From CAYWGR01 sp964458015 (GTDB lineage Bacteria > Planctomycetota > Planctomycetia > Pirellulales > Thermoguttaceae): DNA of 14,823 bases. The notes beneath the pieces are model-generated. The model worked only from the letters and a program-made list of their open reading frames with translations, ran no database searches and had not been told where the DNA came from. A program made the translations under genes and the position numbers. Below are positions 6,966 to 14,238 of the stretch, in pieces; the stretch's first letter is position 1, and every line of letters starts with the position of its first letter. The stretch lies in contig CAYWGR010000147.1 of NCBI GenBank assembly GCA_964458015.1, positions 1-14,823 on the forward strand, read 5' to 3'.

Positions 6966-7000
6966 GGGATTAGGGATTAGAGATTAGGGATTAGAGGTCA
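6966..7000. repeat. GGGATTA heptamer array
   Basis: Five 7-bp units read GGGATTA, GGGATTA, GAGATTA, GGGATTA and GAGGTCA. The array starts ten bases upstream of the start codon of the minus-strand LigD-like gene, so it occupies its leader. The G runs with those at 6957-6963 form a loose G-quadruplex pattern. The 7-bp period is shared with the CCCTCTC array at 4583. Confidence 0.8.
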
Positions 7001-7014
7001 GAGGGCAATGTGAG

Positions 7015-7096
7015 AAAATAGCCGGGAGCTAACAGCACCCGGAATACGGTTACAAATGGATGCACACTCCGGGAGCTGTTAGCTCCCGGCTATTTT
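7015..7096. repeat. 22-bp-arm inverted repeat around AGCCGGGAGCTAACAGC
   Basis: Arms at 7015-7036 and 7075-7096 are perfect inverted repeats (AAAATAGCCGGGAGCTAACA plus GC). The right side also holds its own hairpin, CCGGGAGCT-GTT-AGCTCCCGG (7069-7089). Read on either strand, the outer stem ends in a T run, so it could act as a two-way terminator. On the minus strand it sits about 175 bases after the stop of the DUF11 lipoprotein gene. It has the look of a dispersed element with only one copy in this window. Confidence 0.8.
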
Positions 7097-7143
7097 TCAT
7101 TAACGCCCAACAGCTAATCAAAGTTGTTGGTGCTATAAATCAA

Positions 7144-7247
7144 AAATCTCAAAGCAATAAATCTCAAAACGAGAAATCCTAAGCAGCAATTCTCAATTCG
7201 AGAAATCTCAAATCAGCAAATCCCAAATCAATAAATCCTAAATCAAC
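7144..7247. repeat. Degenerate 15-bp tandem array, seven units
   Basis: Seven units follow the pattern AAATCTCAAATCARC with variants AAATCCCAAATCAAT and AAATCCTAAATCAAC; one unit (7174-7187) has 14 bases. The array lies 26 bases after the stop of the minus-strand DUF11 lipoprotein gene. There are no unique spacers between units, so it is not a CRISPR. It is AT-rich compared with its surroundings. Confidence 0.85.
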
Positions 7248-7272
7248 AATGGGATGTCTCACGAAGAGATTT

Positions 7273-9765
7273 TCATGGATTGATTTCGGTGTTGGTTTCC
7301 TTAACCAGGGATCTCGACATAGCGGGGGCGGAAAGCTCGGCGACAAAACGATATTGGCCCGGCTTCTTCGTTCGCACGCGAATTCGATACATCAGCGTTT
7401 CGCCCGGCTTGATCTCAAATACCGGATCGAATTGGATCGTCTTTCCTTCGGTGGTGAATTTGGTCGGACCGGGGCCCATGGTGCCGATCGGATTAATCAC
7501 GACGCCCTCCGGCACGGCGGCGGTCAACGTAACACGCTGATACGATTGCGTGCTGTTGTTGGTCACTTGAACCACATAGGTCAAATCCTTGTTGACAGGC
7601 ACTGGATTCGCCAGTCCGGAAGCCGTCAACACCAATCCATCGGCAGGCGGATTCGCCGGGGCTGTTTTTTCGGTGCCCGGAGCAACCGGCCCCTTGTCGG
7701 CGGCACGAATCTCCAAACACGCCTCGTCCTCCACCTTGGCGCCGGTCGAGGTCGTCACCCTCACGCGATTGCACGCCTTTGCGGAAACCGTCTGGCACGT
7801 GTAATGGATGCCTCGTTGAACCGTTTTTCCGGCCGGCAAACGCTCGATCGTCCACGACAATGCGCCGCGATCGGCCTGATAACCTTCCGACGCCAAAACC
7901 GGATACAGCGCCGCATCATAGCGGGCAAGAACCTGGACATTTCGCAACTCGGCCGCGCCGGTATTGGTGATCTCGATAAAATACTTAGCTGTTTCGCCCA
8001 CTACGAGTTGCCGTGGGCCTGTCGTTTTCACGGTAATCGGAATCGCCCCGCCAGGTGCGGCCTTGGCAATTTCATCACCGCCGAACGACGGCGCCGATCC
8101 GCCCGGCGCGGTTGGAGCAGGCGAACCGCCGCCGCCGGTTCCCACAATGCAAGCTTGAGCACTGGCCGGCGTAACATCCTTTCCGCTTACCTCAACCGTT
8201 TGGCACAGACGGCCTGGCTTGGTCACGCGAACGGTCACCTTAACGCGTTGCGAAGCCCCCGGAGCCAAATCGCCCAGCAGTCGCTCGATGGCATTATTTT
8301 GAGTGGCGGCCGGGTTTTCCAATCCTTGGTCAAGGCGGTCCTTGATAATCAATTTTGCAGCCGGGGCCTGGCTAAGGTTTCGCACCGTGATCTCGAACGA
8401 CGCCTGAGTGCCTACTGCCGCTTGCTCGGGGCCCGTGATGCGAACGTCGAGCGAGGCGGTGCCGATGGTTGTCGTACTGCAATCGCTGACCTTGAGTCCG
8501 CCTGCCGCGGTAACTTCGCAACAAGCCATGACGCTTCCTTGCCGTTCGGCCCGGAAGCCGGCGTCGATCGTGCGTTGTTGTCGGCCGCCGATCTCGCCCA
8601 AACGCCACTGGAGTTGCCGCCCGGCTGTCTCGGCGGCGGGATTGCTGTTGAGGAACGTCAGCCCCTCGGGCATGGTGATGACAGCCACGGCATCTTTGAC
8701 TGCCAGATCGCCGGGATTGGCGACCGTGATGCGATAATTGATCGTGGTGCCCAAGCCGGCCGTCGCTGGGCCGGATGTTTTTACGCTTAAATCACCGGCC
8801 CTCCACGTTTTCGAGGTCATGCCGGAACCAACCACTAAGCGTTGACCGTTGGCCCCCGGCAAATTGCCCGGACGGATTACCTCGATCTTGATGTTGTTGA
8901 CGCCGTGCCTCGGCTCCTTCTCGAAGATTTCCACGCTGGCCTGACCGGCCGCATCTGTCGGCACTTCGACCGACTGGGCGCCGTCGGGCGAAAAACCGGC
9001 CGGCGGACCGCCTTGAATCTCATAGCGCACGCGCCATCGTTCGACGGGCGTGTGGTTTGATTGCCGAACGACGGTCGTGGTGAAAACGTGTTTCGTACCC
9101 GCCGGATTGATCGCCGGCGGTGGGAACTGCCACTGGGCATCGACCCAATGAACCACGGTTGATTTAATCCGCGAATCCCAGCGGTAAACCTCGGGAGCAA
9201 ATACCGTCACATGGCTCGAACCTTCGACCGGCGAGGTAATCGTGATCCAGCCTTGGCCCCGAAGCACATAGGCCGAATCCTCGGCGATGCAGGTGCCGCG
9301 GTTCAGCCGGGTGTTCGAGCGCAGCGTACTGCCGATGGCAAACGTGTTGGTAACTTTGCGCGGCCGGTTGAAATCGCCGACCAAGAGGTCAACAAATCCG
9401 GTTTCGCCTACTGCCACGAACTGGCCGACGCTGCCGGGATCGATTGACCATTCCAGCCGGCGATTGGTGCGTAGATATCCGTCCTGTCCACATACGCCCG
9501 CGATCAAGACCACTTCGCTGCCGACCGCGGCAACGGTTTCACGCGGTTGAAGATTAACCGATGCATCATCCCAAGGTAATTGACCAAGGGGATTGTCGTA
9601 ATACTCTTCATTCGCCCTGCTGGCGGCCGTGGGAGGCGGCGGGGGAGTAAAAATGTGCTCGCCCGTCGGGTCGATGCCGGTCTTTTGGACGGAGGAACAG
9701 CCGATAGCGGCGCAGAGTATCCCGGCCACAATCAGAAATCGGCAACTCGTCCATGAACAACGCAT
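7273..9765 (-). CDS. DUF11-repeat lipoprotein, OmcB-like envelope protein
   Basis: The 830-residue product begins with a lipoprotein signal (FLIVAGILCAAIGC, lipidated Cys23), then a Pro-rich segment (TPPPPPT). Residues 71-312 contain beta-rich Ig/invasin-like regions. Four DUF11-type beta-sandwich units follow at about 324-436, 437-541, 575-687 and 709-828; marks include INYRITVANPGDLAVKDAV, FEITVRNLSQAPA, YFIEITNTGAAELRNV and YVVQVTNNSTQSYQRV. A Gly/Ser/Pro linker lies at 542-565. Cysteines cluster in units 1-3 (MACCEV, LCQTVEV, YTCQTVSAKACN). DUF11 repeats with Cys pairs are typical of the Chlamydia large cysteine-rich protein OmcB and its relatives in planctomycetes, so an outer-membrane or surface scaffold is likely. 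The start is ATG 9765, with GAGGA about nine bases upstream. It appears to be a single-gene unit. Confidence 0.88.
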   Translation of the reverse strand: MRCSWTSCRFLIVAGILCAAIGCSSVQKTGIDPTGEHIFTPPPPPTAASRANEEYYDNPLGQLPWDDASVNLQPRETVAAVGSEVVLIAGVCGQDGYLRTNRRLEWSIDPGSVGQFVAVGETGFVDLLVGDFNRPRKVTNTFAIGSTLRSNTRLNRGTCIAEDSAYVLRGQGWITITSPVEGSSHVTVFAPEVYRWDSRIKSTVVHWVDAQWQFPPPAINPAGTKHVFTTTVVRQSNHTPVERWRVRYEIQGGPPAGFSPDGAQSVEVPTDAAGQASVEIFEKEPRHGVNNIKIEVIRPGNLPGANGQRLVVGSGMTSKTWRAGDLSVKTSGPATAGLGTTINYRITVANPGDLAVKDAVAVITMPEGLTFLNSNPAAETAGRQLQWRLGEIGGRQQRTIDAGFRAERQGSVMACCEVTAAGGLKVSDCSTTTIGTASLDVRITGPEQAAVGTQASFEITVRNLSQAPAAKLIIKDRLDQGLENPAATQNNAIERLLGDLAPGASQRVKVTVRVTKPGRLCQTVEVSGKDVTPASAQACIVGTGGGGSPAPTAPGGSAPSFGGDEIAKAAPGGAIPITVKTTGPRQLVVGETAKYFIEITNTGAAELRNVQVLARYDAALYPVLASEGYQADRGALSWTIERLPAGKTVQRGIHYTCQTVSAKACNRVRVTTSTGAKVEDEACLEIRAADKGPVAPGTEKTAPANPPADGLVLTASGLANPVPVNKDLTYVVQVTNNSTQSYQRVTLTAAVPEGVVINPIGTMGPGPTKFTTEGKTIQFDPVFEIKPGETLMYRIRVRTKKPGQYRFVAELSAPAMSRSLVKETNTEINP

Positions 9766-9975
9766 GGCCCTATCCTCGGGACCACACCCCAGTCAACGTT
9801 TTTCCACTATAGAAACGTACCACACGATTTGGCGATATGGGGATTTTTCGCAACATGCAACGATGCGAAAAGAAAACACGACGGCTTAATCCGCGTAATC
9901 AGTATAACCGGAACAAGGGGAAAAGCACAGATGAACTCCAAGGAAAGCAGCGAAGTCCTTGGCCATGGAAGAACC

Positions 9976-10039
9976 GTCATCCTGAGCGAAGCGAAGGATC
10001 TCGTTGGAGTAAGGAGATTCTTCGCTTACTCAGAATGAC
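9976..10039. repeat. Dispersed palindromic element, copy 2 (inverted)
   Basis: The left arm 9976-10002 begins GTCATCCTGAGCGAAGCG and the right arm 10014-10039 ends CTTACTCAGAATGAC. This copy is the reverse orientation of the one at 1908-1992: the sequence GGATCTCGTTGG after the left arm equals the reverse complement of the loop edge in copy 1. The loop is 11 bases here against 31, and the right arm has lost one base, so copy 2 is a shortened version. Confidence 0.85.
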
Positions 10040-10051
10040 GGAATAGCCCCC

Positions 10052-10085
10052 AAAAAAGCCGCACCCCCTGTGCATTGCTGTCGGC
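10052..10085 (-). terminator. Probable terminator after the alkyltransferase-EndoV gene
   Basis: On the minus strand, 27 bases after the stop, a GC-rich hairpin (GCAC-AGGGG-GTGC, with an outer GCC/GGC pair) is followed directly by six T residues (10057-10052). The stem is short and the outer pairing leaves a bulge, so strength is uncertain. Confidence 0.45.
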
Positions 10086-10111
10086 CTCAACCACTCCCTC
10101 GAAAGGTTTGT

Positions 10112-11152
10112 TTACCTGCGTTCATCCACATCCAGTCGCGGATTCTTGTTCGCGGGAGTTCGGCTCAACCGGTCGGCCCAATAAATCGGCTCGGGCAATC
10201 GACGCCCCAGTAGCATTTGGCGAACCAATTGCTCGGAGAAACTCAGATCCACGCGATGGCCGGGCGAGATGAAAATCGGCCGCCGGCTGCCGGCCGTCGG
10301 ACGTATTGCCGCGCCGACGAGCTGGTCCTCGAAAACCACCGGCCGCGACTCGCCCGGCATCATATCCTTCATATCTACTTGTCCGCAAAGTAGTTTTTTC
10401 GTGATCCCGATCGTCGGCAGCGAAACCACGACGCCCAGATGCGATGCAATTCCGGCATGGCGATGGTGCAGAATTCCAGTGCCGTCTACCATGAGAACTT
10501 CGGCCATGCGGCCGGCCTTACGCACTTTCTCGATCAGTTCCAGCAGAATCGGGATCTCACGAAAACTCAGGTAGGTGCTGATGTAGGGAAACGTAACGGG
10601 ACGTTCGACCGTAGCCGACCAAACGAGCGCGCCCGAGGCGGCTTCGACCAAAGCATAAGCGGCCGTCCCTACGCCCGGCCTCGGATAGGCCACATCGACG
10701 CCGCCGATCCAGCGTGGCATTTTTTGCCGCGGCCGAACAATAATCCTGCGTTGGATGAACTCCTGTATGCGTCGCAATTCTTCCAGAGGCCGATCGGAAA
10801 TGAACTCGGCATATCCAAAACGCTCAAGATCGATCATGCCGTGACAAACAGCGATGCCTTCTTCGGTCAATCGCTGAGTTTTTTCGGCCGCAGAACCGCC
10901 GGCATAACCTCCCAAAACGCCGCCCGCCCGGATGATTCGATGGCACGTGCAGGATTCATCGTGTTCATGGTGCAGGGCAAAATGCCCGACCCAGCGAGCG
11001 GCAATACGGTTGCCCAAAGCATCGGCCAGATCGCCGCACGTCGTCACCCGCCCCGCCGGCACTTGCGCAATCAAATCGCGTAAACATTCGGTTAAGTCGG
11101 GAACGCTAGGAAACCGTGCAGCCATAGCATCGATGGTTTCTTGCCGAGTCAA
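10112..11152 (-). CDS. Fusion of O6-alkylguanine-DNA alkyltransferase and endonuclease V
   Basis: The 346-residue product joins two DNA repair domains. Residues 20-105 form the alkyltransferase DNA-binding/active-site domain: VPAGRVTTCGDLADALG (31-47), RWVGHFAL, TCHRII (69-74), GGYAGG (81-86) and EEG (97-99). The acceptor-site triad Cys70, His71, Glu98 is retained, so it is not the inactive Trp-type ATL; the usual Pro of PCHR is Thr69. Residues 145-330 are endonuclease V, which nicks near deoxyinosine: GGVDVAY (150-156), PYISTYLSFRE (189-199), VDGTGILHHRHAGIASHLG (222-240), PTIGITKKLL (246-255) and SPGHRVDL (296-303). The catalytic Asp153, Glu199, Asp223, Lys252 or 253 and His299 are present; the wedge PYIP reads PYIS. 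The start is TTG 11152, overlapping the upstream stop as TTGA; ATG 11125 is the alternative. Lesions handled would be alkylated and deaminated bases. Confidence 0.92.
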   Translation of the reverse strand: MTRQETIDAMAARFPSVPDLTECLRDLIAQVPAGRVTTCGDLADALGNRIAARWVGHFALHHEHDESCTCHRIIRAGGVLGGYAGGSAAEKTQRLTEEGIAVCHGMIDLERFGYAEFISDRPLEELRRIQEFIQRRIIVRPRQKMPRWIGGVDVAYPRPGVGTAAYALVEAASGALVWSATVERPVTFPYISTYLSFREIPILLELIEKVRKAGRMAEVLMVDGTGILHHRHAGIASHLGVVVSLPTIGITKKLLCGQVDMKDMMPGESRPVVFEDQLVGAAIRPTAGSRRPIFISPGHRVDLSFSEQLVRQMLLGRRLPEPIYWADRLSRTPANKNPRLDVDERR

Positions 11153-11412
11153 GCAAGCCCCGGAACAACATCTCTGTAGAGGATGCGATCATGGTCACGA
11201 CCGGACAAACCATCATCCAGATTACGGATAGGCATAGCGGCTAGATTGCGACGAAGGTCCTCGAGTATCGCTTTTTGCTGTGCTGGATTATCTGCTGTCG
11301 GCGTTTGCTGAAGCGATCGTGCCACTTCTTCAATCAGAAGCAATCGTTCATTGGGTGAAAGATGCTGTATTGACTCACACAGCATTGTCCAATTTGTGGA
11401 AACGTGACTCAT
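11149..11412 (-). CDS. Antitoxin-like small protein without a visible toxin
   Basis: From ATG 11412 the product is 87 residues; GGGGGAGA lies six bases upstream, which favours this start over the ATG at 11418 and the one at 11439. It contains NWTMLCESIQHLSPNERLLLIEEVARSLQ, a pattern typical of short addiction-module antitoxins that precede VapC- or RelE-type toxins (a helix ending LSP.ERL.LIE..ARSL), and ends in DDGLSGRDHDRILYRD, also common in that group. No toxin gene follows: the stop overlaps the TTG start of the alkyltransferase-endonuclease V gene by four bases, so those two are probably translated from one message. The assignment is from pattern recognition; a DNA-binding regulator of the repair gene is an alternative. 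Confidence 0.65.
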   Translation of the reverse strand: MSHVSTNWTMLCESIQHLSPNERLLLIEEVARSLQQTPTADNPAQQKAILEDLRRNLAAMPIRNLDDGLSGRDHDRILYRDVVPGLA

Positions 11413-11583
11413 GGTCATTCTCCCCCCGACAAAAACCATCCATTTCTATTTTAGTGGAAAAAAAGGCTGCCGCCAGCCCCAAAGGGCGGTAAGGCTACAA
11501 TCACTGGCATTCACAATTTCACCATTGTTCCCCATTTTGCAGCTTTCGGATATACCTGTGTAGTAGGAACACCTTGCGGGATG

Positions 11584-11596
11584 TATAATTTGGGAG
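11584..11596 (+). promoter_or_regulatory. Possible -10 box for the GYF_2/ATPase pair
   Basis: An exact TATAAT lies at 11584-11589, and transcription from about 11596 would give a leader of roughly 25 bases containing GGGAG (11606-11610) ten bases before the ATG. No good -35 hexamer is found at 16-18 bases, so this is tentative. Confidence 0.3.
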
Positions 11597-11620
11597 AACC
11601 ATGCAGGGAGCGGTCATAGT

Positions 11621-12478
11621 ATGGGCATACGTTTTTACTGTCCGAACGGACATAAGCTGAACGTCAAAGATTATCAGGCAGGCCAAAAGGGGTTATGCCC
11701 CCATTGTGGGGTAAAAATCCAAATCCCCTACCATAGCACTCGCCCCAGTTCGCACGAAGCGGAAATGCAAATTCAGGGGGTGGAAGCTGAGCCTGGCGTC
11801 CCAACGGTCTCCACAGCTCCATTGCCTACGGTTGTCGAACCGGCGTCTCCAACATTACCTGCTGCGCCTGCTCCAACCGTTGCAATGCCACAGCAGCCGA
11901 TTGTGGCCATTCCCGTGGCCAGCCCCGCGGCGCAGCCTGTTTACGCCCAAGCGGCTTCTGCCCCGACGGCAGCCAATCCCTATGTTGCACAGCCGGCGAC
12001 GGTTCCCTACGCAGCCCAGCCCGCTGCGCCTTATGTAGCACAGCCAGCCACGTTTACCCCAGCGCCCGTTCCTCCGGCGTCTGTACCGTCTACGGCCCCC
12101 GCCGATCCTTTGGCCGAGGCCGGCAATGTGGTTTGGTATGTCCGTCCGCCGGCCGGTGGACAATATGGCCCTGCCCCGACCGATGTGATGCGATCATGGC
12201 TGGCCGAGGGCCGTGTTACCGCCGATTCGCTGGTTTGGCGCGAAGGCTGGCGCGACTGGCAGGAGGCCGTCAACGTATTTCCGCAATTGTCGGCCCAACC
12301 GATGGCCGCCGAGATGGCCGCGGAAATTCCGCAGCCGGCAATCTCGCAACCTGGCGCAAGTCATACACTTAAACAACGGTCGCAAGCGCGACGCACGCAA
12401 ATCGTCATCACCATTGGCTTGGCCGTAACGGTCATCGTCCTATTTATTGTCCTTCTTGTGATTCTATTTAATCAATGA
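11621..12478 (+). CDS. Zn-ribbon, GYF_2 domain, tail-anchored membrane protein
   Basis: The 285-residue product has three parts. Residues 5-35 form a small zinc-ribbon-like motif (FYCPNGHKLNVKDYQAGQKG, then LCPHCG), with Cys7, His11, Cys26 and Cys29 as likely ligands. Residues 55-165 are a low-complexity Pro/Ala/Val/Gln stretch with recurring AAQP and YVAQPA units. Residues 170-222 are a GYF_2 (DUF4339) domain: WYVRPPAGGQYGP, then WLAEGRVTADSLVWREGW and DWQEA. A C-terminal membrane helix (261-283) leaves only two residues outside, so the protein is tail-anchored with its domains in the cytoplasm. GYF-type domains bind proline-rich peptides or act as protein-docking modules. The stop overlaps the next start (ATGA), so it is translationally coupled to the ATPase gene and probably works with it. 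Start ATG 11621 follows GGGAG. Confidence 0.88.
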   Translation: MGIRFYCPNGHKLNVKDYQAGQKGLCPHCGVKIQIPYHSTRPSSHEAEMQIQGVEAEPGVPTVSTAPLPTVVEPASPTLPAAPAPTVAMPQQPIVAIPVASPAAQPVYAQAASAPTAANPYVAQPATVPYAAQPAAPYVAQPATFTPAPVPPASVPSTAPADPLAEAGNVVWYVRPPAGGQYGPAPTDVMRSWLAEGRVTADSLVWREGWRDWQEAVNVFPQLSAQPMAAEMAAEIPQPAISQPGASHTLKQRSQARRTQIVITIGLAVTVIVLFIVLLVILFNQ

Positions 12479-13968
12479 GAATTCAGCAGTTTCTCGACCA
12501 TTACGGCATTAGCTCGAATCCGTTTGCCGACGAAGATGCGCAAACGGATTTGGTTTTCAAGGGCGTCTGCATCCGCAACACGTTTCATCCCGCCTGGGAT
12601 AAAATATACGGCGATCCCTTGGAGCCTTCCACGGCGGTCGTCTTTGGCGAGAAAGGCTCGGGCAAGACAGCCATCCGGCTGCAATTGGCCCGGCATCTGA
12701 CCGACTTCAACGCCGAGCATCCCGAGCATCAGGCGTTCGTGATTCAATACGACGACTTCAACGCTTTTCTAGACCGTTTCCGCGACCGTTTTTCCGGCCG
12801 GCGGCGGCGTCCCGAGCGGGCGCTCGAACAGTGGCGTTTATGGGATCACATGGATGGGATGCTTTCGCTGGCCGTCACGCAATTGGTCGATCGCATTTTA
12901 GAGGTGAAGCAAGCTCGGCACCCCGCCGCGCGCGATGAGTCGTTGCCGTTGGATCAACTCGATGCCGCGCAGATCCGCGACGTTATGCTGTTGGCGGCAT
13001 GCTACGACCAATCGACGGCCGAAAACGCCTTTCAGCGTTGGCGGCGATTACGCAAGAAATTACGATTCCCCACTTGGCAATCCAAGTGGGACTTGGCTCT
13101 GGGCGGCTTCATCACCGTGGCCGCGCTCACGGTTGCCTTTCGCTTGGGCGAATGGTCGCGATTCGTCGATTGGCTGCCCTACTTGTTGGCGGTGATCGTC
13201 GCCGGTTGGGCTCCGCGCGGCTGGCGGCTGCTTACTTCGCTGTATAAGGCATGGAAAATCGCCCGAAACACCCGCGTGCTTAATCGCAGCATCAAGCTGT
13301 TGGCCCGAATCCTTTTGAATTTCCCCGGCAACCGAATCGTCGGCCAGCCAATCCCCGCCTACCAACGCACCGACGACCGCTACGAACTTTTAGCGAAGCT
13401 TCAGGGCGTTTTGCGTTCGATGCACTTCGAGGGAATCCTCGTGCTGGTCGATCGCGTCGATGAGCCCTATCTGGTCAACGGCTCAACCGACTTGATGCGG
13501 GCGATGGTCTGGCCGTTGTTGGACAACAAGTTGTTGAAACACCCGGGCTTGGGCATCAAGCTGCTGTTGCCCATCGAGCTGGAGCGGCTCGTCGACCGCG
13601 AGGATCGTGATTTCCATCAGCGTGCTCGGCTCGACAAGCAGAATCTGATCCGCTCGTTGGGCTGGACCGGCGCATCGTTGAAAGACATGGCCAACGCCCG
13701 CATCGCCGCATGTTCGGCCGAAGGCAGTCCCACGAAAATTGCCGACCTGTTTGAAGGCATCGACGAACGCCGCTTAACCGATGCATTCGCGACGCTTCGC
13801 GTGCCTCGGCATCTTTTCAAATTCATGTATCGGCTGTTCACCGTGCATTGCAACGCCCATGCTGAAGACCAGCCCGTCTGGAAGATCTCGGCCGCCACGT
13901 TCGAGTCGGTCTTAGCGCTTTACCAGCGCGATCAAGAGGCCTTCGACCGCGGCCTTGGGGCAGGGTAA
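12475..13968 (+). CDS. P-loop ATPase with membrane segments between Walker A and B (KAP-like)
   Basis: The 497-residue product carries Walker A GEKGSGKT (58-65) and Walker B ILVLVDRVDE (321-330, with Asp326 and Asp329/Glu330). Between them lie two hydrophobic segments (about 205-223 and 233-246) and a basic stretch (RRLRKKLRF, 190-198). This order, membrane helices inserted inside the P-loop domain, is what defines KAP-family NTPases; the Sll1717-type ATPases are another possible home because of the NPFADEDAQTD start. LLLPIELERL (364-373) and RSLGWTGASLKDMANARI (393-410) occupy the sensor and helical-lid region. The N-terminus MRIQQFLDHYGISSNPF overlaps the upstream GYF_2 gene by ATGA. Membrane attachment and ATP-driven remodelling or signalling is inferred. 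The protein is 36 bases upstream of a toxin-antitoxin pair. Confidence 0.85.
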   Translation: MRIQQFLDHYGISSNPFADEDAQTDLVFKGVCIRNTFHPAWDKIYGDPLEPSTAVVFGEKGSGKTAIRLQLARHLTDFNAEHPEHQAFVIQYDDFNAFLDRFRDRFSGRRRRPERALEQWRLWDHMDGMLSLAVTQLVDRILEVKQARHPAARDESLPLDQLDAAQIRDVMLLAACYDQSTAENAFQRWRRLRKKLRFPTWQSKWDLALGGFITVAALTVAFRLGEWSRFVDWLPYLLAVIVAGWAPRGWRLLTSLYKAWKIARNTRVLNRSIKLLARILLNFPGNRIVGQPIPAYQRTDDRYELLAKLQGVLRSMHFEGILVLVDRVDEPYLVNGSTDLMRAMVWPLLDNKLLKHPGLGIKLLLPIELERLVDREDRDFHQRARLDKQNLIRSLGWTGASLKDMANARIAACSAEGSPTKIADLFEGIDERRLTDAFATLRVPRHLFKFMYRLFTVHCNAHAEDQPVWKISAATFESVLALYQRDQEAFDRGLGAG

Positions 13969-14004
13969 TTGATAGATTTTTAAGTAGATGGATGGATAAA
14001 CATC

Positions 14005-14238
14005 ATGCTGCAATCCGTTGAAGGTATTTATCGGGACGGCAAGGTCGAGCTCATCGAACCACCGCCCGCCGGAGCGACCGGACGAGTAATCGTCACATTT
14101 GTGTCTTCGCCGATCCAGGCGGTTGACTTGGCCGAGCGCGGCCTGAATCCAGAACAAGCCGCCGATTTGCGCCACCGGTTAACGACGTTCGTTGAAGATT
14201 GGCAACGACCTGAAATGGATGCCTATGATGCCCTATAG
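14005..14238 (+). CDS. Antitoxin of the MazF-type pair
   Basis: This 77-residue protein begins MLQSVEGIYRDGKVELIEPP and continues VIVTFVSS, a small beta-rich N-terminal region like that of AF2212-type or AbrB-like antitoxins. The C-terminal half (PEQAADLRHRLTTFVEDWQR, then PEMDAYDAL) is a charged tail of the kind that wraps around a toxin. Its stop overlaps the start of the MazF-like gene by 11-14 bases, the usual arrangement for a co-translated toxin-antitoxin pair. Start ATG 14005 has only a weak GGA site upstream. The exact antitoxin family is uncertain. Confidence 0.78.
   Translation: MLQSVEGIYRDGKVELIEPPPAGATGRVIVTFVSSPIQAVDLAERGLNPEQAADLRHRLTTFVEDWQRPEMDAYDAL

Larger units (their letters stand above)
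9766..10111. other. Intergenic region with palindromic element and terminator
   Basis: This gap separates two minus-strand genes and holds no believable gene. It contains palindrome copy 2 (9976-10039) and a terminator-like hairpin (10052-10085). A TATAGT hexamer on the minus strand at 9811-9806 could be a -10 box for the DUF11 lipoprotein gene, but no matching -35 hexamer is present. Confidence 0.6.

Noticed and set aside
6966..7000. Telomere-like TTAGGG repeats
   Set aside because: The unit is a 7-bp GGGATTA, only five copies long, inside a bacterial gene leader; no chromosome end is implied.
7144..7247. CRISPR-like array
   Set aside because: Units are 15 bp, contiguous and degenerate, without spacers, and no cas gene is present.
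7249..8790. A 513-codon open frame on the plus strand
   Set aside because: It is antisense to the DUF11 lipoprotein gene, has an Arg/His/Gly-rich low-quality composition, no ribosome site and no recognisable domain.
9829..10046. Two short plus-strand frames of 69 codons
   Set aside because: They run through the palindromic element copy 2, and their peptides encode its repeat arms.
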